Source: Marivirga arenosa
GTDB taxonomy: Bacteria > Bacteroidota > Bacteroidia > Cytophagales > Cyclobacteriaceae
NCBI RefSeq assembly: GCF_030503895.2
Contig: NZ_CP129970.2
Location: 1,738,001-1,802,000, forward strand
DNA: 64,000 nucleotides
Direction of reading: 5' to 3'
The notes beneath the pieces are model-generated. The model made no database searches, was not told where the DNA came from, and saw only the letters and a list, made by a program, of their open reading frames with translations. How positions within the stretch are numbered: position 1 is the stretch's first letter; the number at the start of each line of letters is the position of its first letter. The position numbers and the translations under genes were made by a program. This document shows, piece after piece, positions 44,401 through 52,818 of this stretch.

Positions 44401-45937
44401 ATATATGTTGGCTTTGCTTACTTAAAATGGCTAGTGGAGTATCGGCCCCCATAGAACCAATGGGCTCAGTTCCTCTAACCGCCATATCAGCTAGTATAAC
44501 TTTTAATTCTTCAGAAGTATATCCATAAGCTTTTTGTTGTTGTAATAAATTCTCACCTGATAATTTTTCTGTACTAACTTCAGGCACTGGCAGATTTCTT
44601 AATTTTACTCTATGGGCAATAATCCAGTCTTGATAGGATTTATTAGCAGTAATGCTATTTTTGATCTCCTCATCAAATAAAATTTTGTTTTGTTCTAAAT
44701 CAGCCATCAACATTTTACCAGGCTGTAATCTTCCTTTCTGGATAATTTCATCTGCCTTAACCGGCAAAGCTCCTGCTTCTGAGGATACTATTAATCGATT
44801 ATTGTTGGTGATACAGAAACGAGAGGGTCTTAATCCATTTCTATCTAATGTGGCACCTACTTTTTTACCATCCGTAAAAATTAAAGCAGCAGGGCCATCC
44901 CAAGGCTCCATTATGGATGCATGATACTTATAAAAAGCTTTTCTGTCTTTATCCATCATGTTATTATCCTGCCATGCTTCGGGCACTATCATCATCATGA
45001 CATGTTCTAATGGTCGGCCATCAAGCACTAGCATTTCAACAATGGCATCCAGATTAGCGGAATCAGAATGCTCTGGATTGGTTACCGGTAGTAACTTTTC
45101 TAAATCAGCATCAGTAAAAACCTTTGAATCAAAGTTGGCTTCTTTAGATTTCATTTTGGTTACATTCCCCCTGATGGTATTAATTTCTCCATTGTGGGAG
45201 ATGAATCTAAAAGGTTGAGCAAGTTTCCAATTTGGAAATGTGTTAGTGGAGAATCTTGAGTGAATAATAGCAAAAGCGGATTTAAATCTTTCGTCTGTTA
45301 AATCATAATAATATTCTCTAAGTTGATTAGTTCTTAATTGACCTTTATAAATTACTGTATTAGTAGAAAGGCTGCAGGCATAAAAAGCTTTATTGTTTCC
45401 TTGTACATTATGGCCAATGTAATGAGTGCTGTAATTTCTTAATACAAATAATTTACGTTCTAACTCTTCATTAGAAATTGCCTTTTTTGACTGAATAAAT
45501 ACCTGTTCAATTAAAGGCTCTACTGGCTTGGCACCGGATCCTGGCACTTTTTCATTAACTGGCACTTTTCGGTATCCTAAAATTTCTAGCTCAAGTTCTT
45601 CTGCATGTTTATTTAATACTTCTTTACATTCATCAGCAACTTTTGGCATTTTAGGAAAGAAGAAGATTCCTGTCCCTACCGGGTTTTCCTTTTTAAATGA
45701 GATACCCGCATCATCGGCAGTCCATTTAATATAATGCTCATCGATTTGCATCATAATCCCTGCACCATCACCAGTTTGCTTATCGGCTCCTGTACCGCCT
45801 CTGTGCTCCATGTTTTCCAACATGTCTAGAGCATCTTGAATAAGTTGGTGCTCTTTTTTGCCGTTAATATTAATGATGGTTCCTATTCCACAGGCATCAT
45901 GTTCAAATGCAGATTTGTATAAAGAATTGTTACGCAT
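41414..45937 (-). CDS. gltB: Glutamate synthase large subunit
   Basis: A 1507-residue enzyme that makes two glutamates from glutamine and 2-oxoglutarate. The N-terminal Ntn amidotransferase uses the Cys in HDACGIG (C16, exposed after removal of a short leader). Then come the central domain, the FMN-binding synthase domain (GEGGEDEVRF, GQLPGHKV, SGADGGTGASPLSS), the 3Fe-4S Cys set CHTNTCPVGVATQ, and the C-terminal GXGXG beta-helix (FAAGMSGGIAYV). First gene of the gltBD operon. A perfect 27-base dyad lies 87 bases upstream and may control it. Confidence 0.96.
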   Translation of the reverse strand: MRNNSLYKSAFEHDACGIGTIININGKKEHQLIQDALDMLENMEHRGGTGADKQTGDGAGIMMQIDEHYIKWTADDAGISFKKENPVGTGIFFFPKMPKVADECKEVLNKHAEELELEILGYRKVPVNEKVPGSGAKPVEPLIEQVFIQSKKAISNEELERKLFVLRNYSTHYIGHNVQGNNKAFYACSLSTNTVIYKGQLRTNQLREYYYDLTDERFKSAFAIIHSRFSTNTFPNWKLAQPFRFISHNGEINTIRGNVTKMKSKEANFDSKVFTDADLEKLLPVTNPEHSDSANLDAIVEMLVLDGRPLEHVMMMIVPEAWQDNNMMDKDRKAFYKYHASIMEPWDGPAALIFTDGKKVGATLDRNGLRPSRFCITNNNRLIVSSEAGALPVKADEIIQKGRLQPGKMLMADLEQNKILFDEEIKNSITANKSYQDWIIAHRVKLRNLPVPEVSTEKLSGENLLQQQKAYGYTSEELKVILADMAVRGTEPIGSMGADTPLAILSKQSQHISNYFKQLFAQVSNPPIDPIRERMVMSLFTRVGESLNILEESPAHAKQVHISQPVLLDSDIAKFMYLKDIGFDYEIIDCVFKADGEPGRLEEGLNTICAKAEEAAKNGKVVLILSDRNIDHDHAPIPSLLSTGAVHQHLVKLNLRTKTGIVVEAGDVRETHHFATIIGYGASAINPYLAINSIEELHDKGQLEDGLSKEEAVANYQKAIGYGLLKILSKMGISTLQSYQSAQIFEALGLHSTVIEKCFTGTISRIEGIDFDGLAKEVLVRHLQAYPSNNQVKKGLEVGGVYQWKQRGEKHLFNPETIHLLQHSTKTANFSLYKKYASKINDQVKDTLTLRGLFDFKKRVPISLSEVEPAESIMKRFATGAMSFGSISHEAHSTLAIAMNRIGAKSNSGEGGEDEVRFEVKPNGDWERSAIKQVASGRFGVTSYYLTNADELQIKMAQGAKPGEGGQLPGHKVDEWIGRVRHSTPGVGLISPPPHHDIYSIEDLAQLIYDLKNANRTARINVKLVSQAGVGTVAAGVSKANADVVLISGADGGTGASPLSSIRHAGLPWESGLAEAHQTLVKNNLRSRITVQADGQMRTGRDLAIATLLGAEEWGISTAALVVEGCIMMRKCHTNTCPVGVATQNPELRKLFTGDPEHVVNFFKFLTEDLREIMAQLGFKTIDEMVGHSEVLKVRNDVPFWKLKDLDLSPILYQEHIAEQVGVFKQIEQEHELDEVLDWQLLETAKEALDNKQAVRKTFPIRNINRAVGAILSNEISKKYKGEGLPEDTIRYKFEGSAGQSFGAFLAPGVTFEIEGESNDYYGKGLSGGKLLIYPPKNSSFTASENIIIGNVAFYGATSGYAYINGMAGERFCVRNSGVHTVVEGVGDHACEYMTGGRVVVLGETGKNFAAGMSGGIAYVLDENNSFEENCNKAMVGMESPSEEDINELKTLIDYHAQATGSVKAKTILEDFDHYLSKFIKVIPHDYKRILEAKKAEEQKTNEKIVA

Positions 45938-46023
45938 AAATATGAAAGTCAGTCAATTGAGATGTATAATTTACTGATAATAAGTAATCCATAAAAGTAA
46001 AAGAAGTTGGAAATCAGTAAGGA

Positions 46024-46050
46024 TACTTAGTGTCTAATTTACACTAAGTA
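46024..46050. promoter_or_regulatory. Candidate operator upstream of gltB
   Basis: Perfect inverted repeat TACTTAGTGT (46024-46033), CTAATTT, ACACTAAGTA (46041-46050). There is no T run, so it is not a terminator. It lies in the intergenic region upstream of gltB and fits a dimeric repressor or activator site. Confidence 0.5.
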
Positions 46051-46160
46051 ATTCAGTTTTACAAATTTTAGTTCAGCCTAAAAGAATTATCTTAAGGTAG
46101 AATAATAATTGAAATTGGAAATAGAGAGAGATAGCCATGAAATTACCATCTTAAATATTT

Positions 46161-47273
46161 TTATTTTTTTGGAACTAGTTTGACAATTTTTCCTGGCCCC
46201 TCAACTGCAACATAGATGTAACCGTCCGGGCTTTCAGCAACATGCCTAACTCTTCCGATCCCCTTTAATAATTTTTCTTCTTTAATATATTTTCCCTCAT
46301 CATCCAGATTAACTCTACATAAATATTGAAATTTAAGCGAGCCTAATAATAGGTCGCCTTTCCAGGAAGGATATCGATCGCTGCTAACAAAAGTCATCCC
46401 ACAAGGGGCAATGGAAGGATCCCAATAATGCTCAGGTTGCATCATTCCCTCCTTTTCGGTTTCATTACTAATAATAGTGCCATCATAATCTATTCCATAG
46501 GTGATTTCAGGCCAGCCATAATTTTTTGCCTTTTCTACTATATTCAATTCATCTCCTCCTTTAGGTCCATGTTCATGTTCCCACAAATTTCCAGTTGCAG
46601 GATGAAACTGCAGGCCCTGAGGGTTTCTATGCCCATAACTCCAAATGCTATGTTCAGCATCAGGAATTTTTACGAAAGGGTTATCTTCTGGAAGATCACC
46701 ATTTTCATACAATCGATGGATTTTACCAAAAGGATTTCCCACTGATTGGGCGTTTTCCATTTCCCCTCTTTCTCCAATACTAAAAAAGATGTAACCCTCT
46801 TTAAAATCTATTCTGGAACCAAAATGAACACCTGAATTCGTTTTTGGGAAGGATTCGTAGATCAATTCTTTATTGACTAATTGATTTCCATCGAGTTTGG
46901 CTCTCATAATAGCTGTGCTACCGCCTCCTTTGCCTGGTTTTGCATAGCTAAAATATATCCAGCCATTTTCAGCATAATTGGGATGGGCTTGAATGTCAAG
47001 AAGTCCGCCTTGACCACGATTATAAACTTCTGGAACTCCTTTTAATTTTACTCCTTCAAAAGCATCATTTTCAATTACTAAAATTTCTCCTCTTTTTTCG
47101 GTAACAAGCATTTTGCCATCGGGCAGCCAGGTCATTCCCCAGGGGTTTTCTAATCCATCAGCAATAGTGACTACCTCAAAATCATCTTTAAGATTGCTTT
47201 CAGGTTCAGCATTACATGAAAAATTAATTATAAAAAGTAATGAAAGAAATTTAAGAGCAGCTAAGGTTCTCAT
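46161..47273 (-). CDS. PQQ-type sorbosone/glucose dehydrogenase-like lipoprotein
   Basis: A 370-residue exported beta-propeller of the soluble aldose sugar dehydrogenase (YliI/GDH-B) family, which oxidises sugars with PQQ. A lipoprotein signal ends at INFSC (Cys about 20). Family marks are GLENPWGMTWLPDGKMLVTEKRG, SGVHFGSRIDF, GHRNPQGLQFHP and EHEHGPKGGDELN; the last contributes to Ca2+/PQQ binding. The gene follows an acyl-CoA ligase gene on the same strand. Its ATG directly abuts a 15-base inverted repeat. The sugar substrate is unknown. Confidence 0.88.
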   Translation of the reverse strand: MRTLAALKFLSLLFIINFSCNAEPESNLKDDFEVVTIADGLENPWGMTWLPDGKMLVTEKRGEILVIENDAFEGVKLKGVPEVYNRGQGGLLDIQAHPNYAENGWIYFSYAKPGKGGGSTAIMRAKLDGNQLVNKELIYESFPKTNSGVHFGSRIDFKEGYIFFSIGERGEMENAQSVGNPFGKIHRLYENGDLPEDNPFVKIPDAEHSIWSYGHRNPQGLQFHPATGNLWEHEHGPKGGDELNIVEKAKNYGWPEITYGIDYDGTIISNETEKEGMMQPEHYWDPSIAPCGMTFVSSDRYPSWKGDLLLGSLKFQYLCRVNLDDEGKYIKEEKLLKGIGRVRHVAESPDGYIYVAVEGPGKIVKLVPKK

Positions 47274-47336
47274 ATTTAGGTGGTTTACGCTTTCTCTAAT
47301 ATAACTATTATATCAAGAATTGTAAACCACCTAAAT
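47274..47336. promoter_or_regulatory. Perfect 15-base inverted repeat in the leader of the PQQ-type dehydrogenase
   Basis: ATTTAGGTGGTTTAC (47274-47288) and its exact reverse complement (47322-47336) enclose 33 AT-rich bases. One arm touches the start codon at 47273. As RNA it would make a long hairpin ending at the AUG; as DNA it could be an operator. The T run expected of a terminator is missing. Confidence 0.5.
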
Positions 47337-47347
47337 GAAATTATATC

Positions 47348-49108
47348 TCAATTATTATATATAGAAGCAATTTCATCTTTATAGTTTGCTTCAATTATTT
47401 TTCGCTTTAAACTAAGTTTTGCAGTTAATTCACCATTTTCAACAGTCCAGGCTTCTGGAAGAAGAATGGTCTTTTTGATTTTTTCATACTGAGCAAATTG
47501 ATCATTTGCTTTCCCTATCTCCCGCTCAAATTTTCCAATTATTTTTTCATCCTTTATCATTTCAGAGTCAGATGTATAGGCTAAACCTTTATGTTGACAC
47601 CATTCCTTTAGAGCTTCAAAGTTTGGAACTATAAGTGCCCCAGGGAATTTTTGTCCATCACCTACTACCATAGCCATCTCAATCATGGTGGATTCCTTTA
47701 GTTTATTTTCAATGTATTGTGGCGCAATATATTTCCCGCCTGATGTTTTGAACATCTCTTTTTTACGATCTGTAATTTTAAGGAACTTACCATTCACCAT
47801 TTCTCCAATATCACCGGTATGGAACCAACCGTCTTTATCAATTACCTCGGCAGTTTTTTCAGGCTGATTATAATACCCTTTCATGATATTTGGCCCCTTG
47901 GCTAAAACCTCACCATCTTCGGCAATTTTTATTTCAACCCCAGGTAATGCAGGACCAACTGTACCAATAAGCATATCTTCTTTATTGTATCTGTTAAAAG
48001 AAATGCCTGGAGAGGTTTCAGTTAAACCATAGGCTTCCAAAACAGGTATTTGTGCCGACCAGAAAATAGTAGCTAATCTAGGCTGTAATGCAGCACCACC
48101 TGAAGCAATTATTTTAATATTACCACCAACTGCCTCCCTCCATTTACTGAAGATTAGTTTATTGGCTAGTTTGAGTTGGAAGTTATACCAGCCTCCTTGG
48201 TTTTTATTTCGATCAAACTTATGACCTAAATTTAATGCCCAAAAGAAAAGTGATTTTTTCACTCCGCTTAATTCCATTCCTTTTGCTACTATCTTATCGT
48301 AGATTTTTTCAAGTAGTCTTGGTACGGTCGTAAACATATCAGGCTGAACTTCTTTTAAATTGTCTCCAATTTTTTCAAGGTTTTCAGCATAATAAACTCC
48401 AACGCCTCGGTATAAATAGAAATAAACACTGGTTCTTTCGAATATATGGCAGAGTGGCAAAAAGCTTAAAGACTTTCTTATTCCGGCAACATCTAAGTTC
48501 TCTGAGACAGCTTTTGCATTGCTTAATACATTATTATGGGTAAGCATCACACCTTTAGGATTACCAGTTGTACCAGAAGTGTAAATAAGTGTTACTAAAT
48601 CTTCAGGAGTAACGGCTTTTTTATATTCCTCTAAATCTGTGGTGTCATTTTCTCCACTTTCTCTTAATTCTGACCAGTGAGGAATATTATTCAGGTTTTC
48701 AAAGGAGTAAATATTTTCTACAAAGGATAAGCCTTGTGAAGCTTTTTTAACTTTATCATATAATTCTTGATCTTCAGCAAAAACATATTTCAATCCTGAA
48801 TCTTCAAAAATGAATTTATAATCTTTTGGGGTGATGGTAGGGTACATAGGCACACTAACAGCACCAATTTGTTGTAAGGCAAGATCAATAAAATTCCACT
48901 CTGGTCTGTTGGAAGAGACTATTCCAACTTTATCATCTTTTTTTAATCCCAATTTTAGAAAGCCCCTTGATACAGCATTTACAATATTTATTACATCATC
49001 TGTGCTGTAGTTTTTCCAGCGGCCATCATATTTGTAGGAGAATGTATCTTTAATTGGGTGGTTTTCTTTTTGATAAGATAGTAAATCGAAAAGCCTAGTG
49101 AGTTCCAT
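47348..49108 (-). CDS. Long-chain acyl-CoA synthetase (AMP-forming)
   Basis: A 586-residue enzyme of the AMP-binding family that activates fatty acids as acyl-CoA, membrane-associated. The ATP loop is TLIYTSGTTGNPKGVMLTH; later motifs are AYGLTETSPGISFN and GWFHTGDIGE, then KEMFKTSGGKYIAP. The C-terminal helical extension is like that of FadD15-type ligases. The ATG at 49108 (MELTRLFDLLSYQ) is the expected family start; the frame extends 12 codons further upstream without support. Confidence 0.92.
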   Translation of the reverse strand: MELTRLFDLLSYQKENHPIKDTFSYKYDGRWKNYSTDDVINIVNAVSRGFLKLGLKKDDKVGIVSSNRPEWNFIDLALQQIGAVSVPMYPTITPKDYKFIFEDSGLKYVFAEDQELYDKVKKASQGLSFVENIYSFENLNNIPHWSELRESGENDTTDLEEYKKAVTPEDLVTLIYTSGTTGNPKGVMLTHNNVLSNAKAVSENLDVAGIRKSLSFLPLCHIFERTSVYFYLYRGVGVYYAENLEKIGDNLKEVQPDMFTTVPRLLEKIYDKIVAKGMELSGVKKSLFFWALNLGHKFDRNKNQGGWYNFQLKLANKLIFSKWREAVGGNIKIIASGGAALQPRLATIFWSAQIPVLEAYGLTETSPGISFNRYNKEDMLIGTVGPALPGVEIKIAEDGEVLAKGPNIMKGYYNQPEKTAEVIDKDGWFHTGDIGEMVNGKFLKITDRKKEMFKTSGGKYIAPQYIENKLKESTMIEMAMVVGDGQKFPGALIVPNFEALKEWCQHKGLAYTSDSEMIKDEKIIGKFEREIGKANDQFAQYEKIKKTILLPEAWTVENGELTAKLSLKRKIIEANYKDEIASIYNN

Positions 49109-49294
49109 AATAGTGATCTTAATTTTTCCTTTAATATAAATCAAAATTTATGAATGATAGGAGACACCGAAGGAAATTTCACTTTTTTATAAAAAAATAA
49201 TTGAAACCTTACAGCAAAGAGATAGTTATCAGTAGGTTATTGGGATAATGTCATATTATTTCAATATATTTGATAACATCAAAATGAAACAGCC

Positions 49295-49612
49295 ATGTTT
49301 GATCTAAAAAAAACCAGTATTATAGTATTATTACTCGGTGCTTTTTGTGCATTTGATGTTTCAGCCGAAACCGCAGAAGACAAAAAAGAAAAATACAAAA
49401 CAATTGAAGTAGATCCGGAGAAGAAAAGCAAAACCGATTCTTTAGCCAACATTAGGGAAAAGCCTATGCTAAAAGATAGCGTTGATAATAAGGCGAATTC
49501 TCAAAGTTCGATGTCTTCAATGTCATATAACATCTTATTTCAGGTTATATATAGGTATAGCTTTAAAGAAATTTTTGATTCTCCAGCTGCTTCGGAAATC
49601 GTAACGAATTAG
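49295..49612 (+). CDS. Hypothetical exported protein, 105 residues
   Basis: A small exported protein of unknown role. Residues 1-24 form a signal peptide (TSIIVLLLGAFCAFDVSA). The mature part is hydrophilic and Lys/Asp rich (EDKKEKYKTIEVDPEKKSK), then Ser/Met rich (SQSSMSSMSYN). It ends with a hydrophobic segment before the stop and a strong terminator 21 bases later. The signal peptide and the dedicated terminator support a real gene. Confidence 0.6.
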   Translation: MFDLKKTSIIVLLLGAFCAFDVSAETAEDKKEKYKTIEVDPEKKSKTDSLANIREKPMLKDSVDNKANSQSSMSSMSYNILFQVIYRYSFKEIFDSPAASEIVTN

Positions 49613-49632
49613 AAGAAAAACTAAATAAAAAG

Positions 49633-49666
49633 AAAAGGCATCCGCTTTCCAGCAGATGCCTTTTTT
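49633..49666. terminator. Bidirectional terminator
   Basis: Stem 49633-49642 (AAAAGGCATC) with 49655-49664, flanked by A and T runs, between the convergent exported-protein gene and ndk. It serves both strands. Confidence 0.88.
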
Positions 49667-49687
49667 AGTAATCAAAATTCTTAATTC

Positions 49688-50107
49688 TTAGAATTTCTCA
49701 ATATCAGCAAAAAAGAAACTTCCTTCGATTTGAGCATTTTCATCAGAATCAGAACCGTGAATAGCGTTTGCTTCAATTGATTTAGCAAACATTTTTCTGA
49801 TAGTTCCTTCTTCAGCATCAGCTGGATTAGTCGCTCCAATTAATTTTCTGAAATCTTCAACTGCGTTATCTTTTTCTAAAATCATAGCAACAATGTGGCC
49901 ACCTGACATATATTCTACTAAATCTTTAAAGAAAGGACGCTCTTTGTGAACGGCATAAAACTGACCCGCTCTTTCTTCACTTAATTTCGTCATTTTCATT
50001 GATACAATACGGAATCCACCTTCCTCAATCATTTTTGTAATTGCACCAATATTGTTTTCACCCACTGCATCGGGCTTAATCATCGTAAATGTTCTGTTTC
50101 CAGCCAT
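49688..50107 (-). CDS. ndk: Nucleoside-diphosphate kinase
   Basis: A 139-residue enzyme that balances NTP pools by moving phosphate from ATP through a phospho-histidine. The active His is in [14 protein letters not shown], and the N-terminus FTMIKPDAV is standard. Length is typical of the hexameric or tetrameric bacterial form. It is transcribed alone; a TAAATTTG box (50143-50150, minus strand) about 35 bases upstream of the start is a candidate -7 element. Confidence 0.96.
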   Translation of the reverse strand: MAGNRTFTMIKPDAVGENNIGAITKMIEEGGFRIVSMKMTKLSEERAGQFYAVHKERPFFKDLVEYMSGGHIVAMILEKDNAVEDFRKLIGATNPADAEEGTIRKMFAKSIEANAIHGSDSDENAQIEGSFFFADIEKF

Positions 50108-50234
50108 TGTGTTAAATTTATTGATTTGAATATTTTGAAATGCAAATTTAAGGGATAAATCTGATATGAAATATTATATTTCCTTAATCTCAGCAGGAAA
50201 TTAATTTTTTCGTCAACTCGCAGGCAATTAGGCG

Positions 50235-50265
50235 TTTGTTTTTCATGATTTTCTTGTCAACTTTG
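50235..50265 (+). promoter_or_regulatory. Bacteroidota-type promoter of the nrnA-FKBP-rdgB cluster
   Basis: TTTG (50235-50238), 19-base spacer, CAACTTTG (50258-50265; one change from TAnnTTTG). The spacing is the consensus one, 36 bases before the ATG of the DHH phosphoesterase gene. Confidence 0.6.
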
Positions 50266-50301
50266 CAAATCAATTTAATCCCAATAGGGTTAATCTGATT
50301 C

Positions 50302-51345
50302 ATGCAGGACATTTTAAAACTAAAAGAGGTATTAGAAACACCTCAAAATATTGTAATAACCACCCATCAAAAACCTGATGCTGATGCATTAGGCAGTAGT
50401 TTGGGAATCTATAATTATCTTATCAAAAACGGTCATAATGCAACAGTAATTACCCCTACTGACTATCCGCAATTCCTTTATTGGATGAAAGGCAATGAAA
50501 AGGTGATTGTATACAATGAAAATGGAAATGAGGAAAAGTCAAACCAATTAGTAGCGGATGCAGATCTAATTTTTTGTCTTGATTTTTCTAATCTTCATAG
50601 AATAAATGAATTAGGAGATGCTGTAGGTGAATCAAAAGCGCATAAAGTATTAATAGATCATCACCGCGGTCCGGAAGAATTTGCTGAATACGTTTATCAT
50701 GATGTCGATTCAGCTTCTACTGCTCAGCTAATCTTTAAAATGATTAAGCTTTTTGGAGATAAAGAACAAATTGATCCTGATATTGCAGATTGCCTTTATG
50801 CAGGAATCATGACCGATACCGGCTCCTTTAAACATCCTAACACTACTCAGGAGGTACATGAAATTGTAGCGGAGTTAATTAGTTTAGGAGCTAACAATTC
50901 GGAAGTATCAAGATTGATATATGATACAAATTCACTTGATCGCTTAAAATTTTTAGGTTTTGCATTAAGTGAAAGATTAACAGTTTTCGAAAAGGAGCAT
51001 GCAGCCTATTTTGCCATTTCATTGGAAGATTTGAAAAAATTTAATTCTAAAAATGGTGATACAGAAGGTCTTGTAAATTATGCTTTATCTATTAATGGTA
51101 TTACCATGGCGGCATTGTTTACTGAAACAGAAGATGGTACTAAACTATCTTTAAGGTCAATCGGTGATTTTGAAGTTAATACCCTGGCAGGAGAATATTT
51201 TAATGGTGGAGGCCATAAGAATGCAGCTGGTGGAAAGGTTGATTTAGGTTTAAAGGAGACCGTGAATTTATTTGAAAGAATTATAAGAGAATACGCAATA
51301 CAATTACAAAACAGAGAAAAAATAGAAGTTTATGAACAATTATAA
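50302..51345 (+). CDS. DHH-family phosphoesterase (NrnA-like oligoribonuclease/pAp phosphatase)
   Basis: A 347-residue enzyme degrading very short RNAs and, in many members, 3'-phosphoadenosine-5'-phosphate. The DHH domain has HQKPDADALGSSLG and VLIDHHRGPEEF plus DTGSFKHPNTT; the DHHA1 domain has GGGHKNAAGG. Mn2+ is the usual metal. It opens a tight five-gene run (three FKBP-type lipoproteins and RdgB follow); the stop overlaps the first FKBP gene by 14 bases. Confidence 0.9.
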   Translation: MQDILKLKEVLETPQNIVITTHQKPDADALGSSLGIYNYLIKNGHNATVITPTDYPQFLYWMKGNEKVIVYNENGNEEKSNQLVADADLIFCLDFSNLHRINELGDAVGESKAHKVLIDHHRGPEEFAEYVYHDVDSASTAQLIFKMIKLFGDKEQIDPDIADCLYAGIMTDTGSFKHPNTTQEVHEIVAELISLGANNSEVSRLIYDTNSLDRLKFLGFALSERLTVFEKEHAAYFAISLEDLKKFNSKNGDTEGLVNYALSINGITMAALFTETEDGTKLSLRSIGDFEVNTLAGEYFNGGGHKNAAGGKVDLGLKETVNLFERIIREYAIQLQNREKIEVYEQL

Positions 51346-52264
51346 GAGTTTAGCCATAGCCTTACTATCCATCATCTTTTTAGGAGCATGTGATAGTGAA
51401 AAGAAAGAGACTACTCAAGATGGTATTGATTATGTATTAGTAGAAAGTGAAAATGGAGAATCATTTTCTGAAGGTGATTTCGCAATCTACTCATTAAAAT
51501 TAGTTGATAGTGAAGATTCAGTATTGATCAATAGTGAAGAAGTAGGTGAGTTGCCAGTTCAAATTATTGATTCTGTATTATCAACAAGAGGCCCATTGTT
51601 TTCAATTTTAAAGGAATTGAATATTGGCGATAGTATTAAAACTAAACTTTCTGCAAGTGAAGTTTTAACTCAAGGATTCAGACAGCCTGTTGCTCAGGAT
51701 AAAGATCCTGAAGAAAGATTAACAGTATATGCAAAAGCACTTCAGAAATTGGATACTGCTGGTTTTATGGAATGGCAGCAACAAAAAAGAGAGGAAGCAA
51801 TGCAGAAGCAAAGAGCAGATGCTGAAGCACAAAAAGGAATTGATGATCAATTGATTCAAGATTTCTTAGCTAAAAACGAGATTGAGGCAGAGAAAACAGA
51901 ATCAGGTCTTTATTATATGGTAACTGAAGAAGCATCAGGAGAGAAGCCTGAAGCAGGAGATACTGTAAGAGTGAACTATGTAGGTAGAACTATGGATGGT
52001 ACTGTTTTTGATACTTCATACGAAGATATCGCTAAAGAATCGGGTGTTTATAATGAGCAGAGAGAATATGGTCCAATCGAAATCCCTATTGGTAAAGGTA
52101 GAGTAATCAGAGGATGGGACGAAGGCATCATGTTGTTAAATGAAGGAAGCGAAGCTACTTTGTATATTCCTTCTGGCATGGCTTATGGAGCAAGAGCTGC
52201 AGGACCAAAAATTCCAGCAAACTCATCTTTAATTTTTGATGTTGAGCTAGTGGAGGTAAAATAA
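51332..52264 (+). CDS. FKBP-type prolyl isomerase lipoprotein, two-domain
   Basis: A 310-residue lipoprotein (signal and lipobox IIFLGAC, Cys 20) that catalyses proline cis-trans isomerisation in the envelope. The C-terminal FKBP domain (about 200-310) is complete: VNYVGRTMDGTVFDTS, GKGRVIRGWDEGIMLL, SGMAYGARAAGPKIPANSSLIF. Residues about 35-140 look like a second, degenerate FKBP half (FAIYSLKLVDSEDSV, LNIGDSIKTKL), and a charged helix (140-185) joins the two. It is probably a dimeric chaperone like FkpA/GldI. Confidence 0.88.
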   Translation: MNNYKSLAIALLSIIFLGACDSEKKETTQDGIDYVLVESENGESFSEGDFAIYSLKLVDSEDSVLINSEEVGELPVQIIDSVLSTRGPLFSILKELNIGDSIKTKLSASEVLTQGFRQPVAQDKDPEERLTVYAKALQKLDTAGFMEWQQQKREEAMQKQRADAEAQKGIDDQLIQDFLAKNEIEAEKTESGLYYMVTEEASGEKPEAGDTVRVNYVGRTMDGTVFDTSYEDIAKESGVYNEQREYGPIEIPIGKGRVIRGWDEGIMLLNEGSEATLYIPSGMAYGARAAGPKIPANSSLIFDVELVEVK

Positions 52265-52265
52265 A

Positions 52266-52805
52266 ATGAAGAAGATATTAGTATTTATGATAGCAGGACT
52301 AGCAGCAGTCTTGCTATCTTCTTGTGATGAAGAATGTGAAAATTTAAGAGGGGAATGTCCGGAAGAGCAATTGGCCAAGGACGTTAAGTTAATTGAAGAT
52401 TACATAGCCGAAAATAACCTTGAAGCCGAAAGAGATCCTTCTTATGATTTGTTTTATATAATTGAGGAGGAAGGAAATGGAGTTTTTCCTGAAAATGGTC
52501 AGGAAATTAATGTTAATTATGTAGGCCGATTTCTTGATGGTGAAGTTTTTGATACCAGTATTGAATCTGTAGCTAAGGATGCAGGTGTTTTTAGTGAGTC
52601 AAGAACCTATGAGCCTTTTTCATTTACTTTAGGCTTGCGCCAGGTGATTTTAGGATGGGAAATTGGGATGAAAAAAGTAAGTGAAGGAGGAAAAGCTACT
52701 TTACTTTTGCCTTCCTATTTAGCATATGGTCCTAGAGGAAATACTAGCATCCCACCTAATACCGTTTTACTATTCGAAGTAGAATTAGTAAGTATCAATA
52801 ACTAA
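52266..52805 (+). CDS. FKBP-type prolyl isomerase lipoprotein
   Basis: A 179-residue lipoprotein (lipobox AVLLSSC, Cys 20) with one complete FKBP domain: VNYVGRFLDGEVFDTSIES, GLRQVILGWEIGMKKV, SYLAYGPRGNTSIPPNTVLLFEVEL. The gap to the previous gene is one base, so both are translated together. It resembles the C-terminal half of its neighbour, which suggests tandem duplication. Confidence 0.9.
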   Translation: MKKILVFMIAGLAAVLLSSCDEECENLRGECPEEQLAKDVKLIEDYIAENNLEAERDPSYDLFYIIEEEGNGVFPENGQEINVNYVGRFLDGEVFDTSIESVAKDAGVFSESRTYEPFSFTLGLRQVILGWEIGMKKVSEGGKATLLLPSYLAYGPRGNTSIPPNTVLLFEVELVSINN

Positions 52806-52818
52806 ATTTTAAGAAAGA

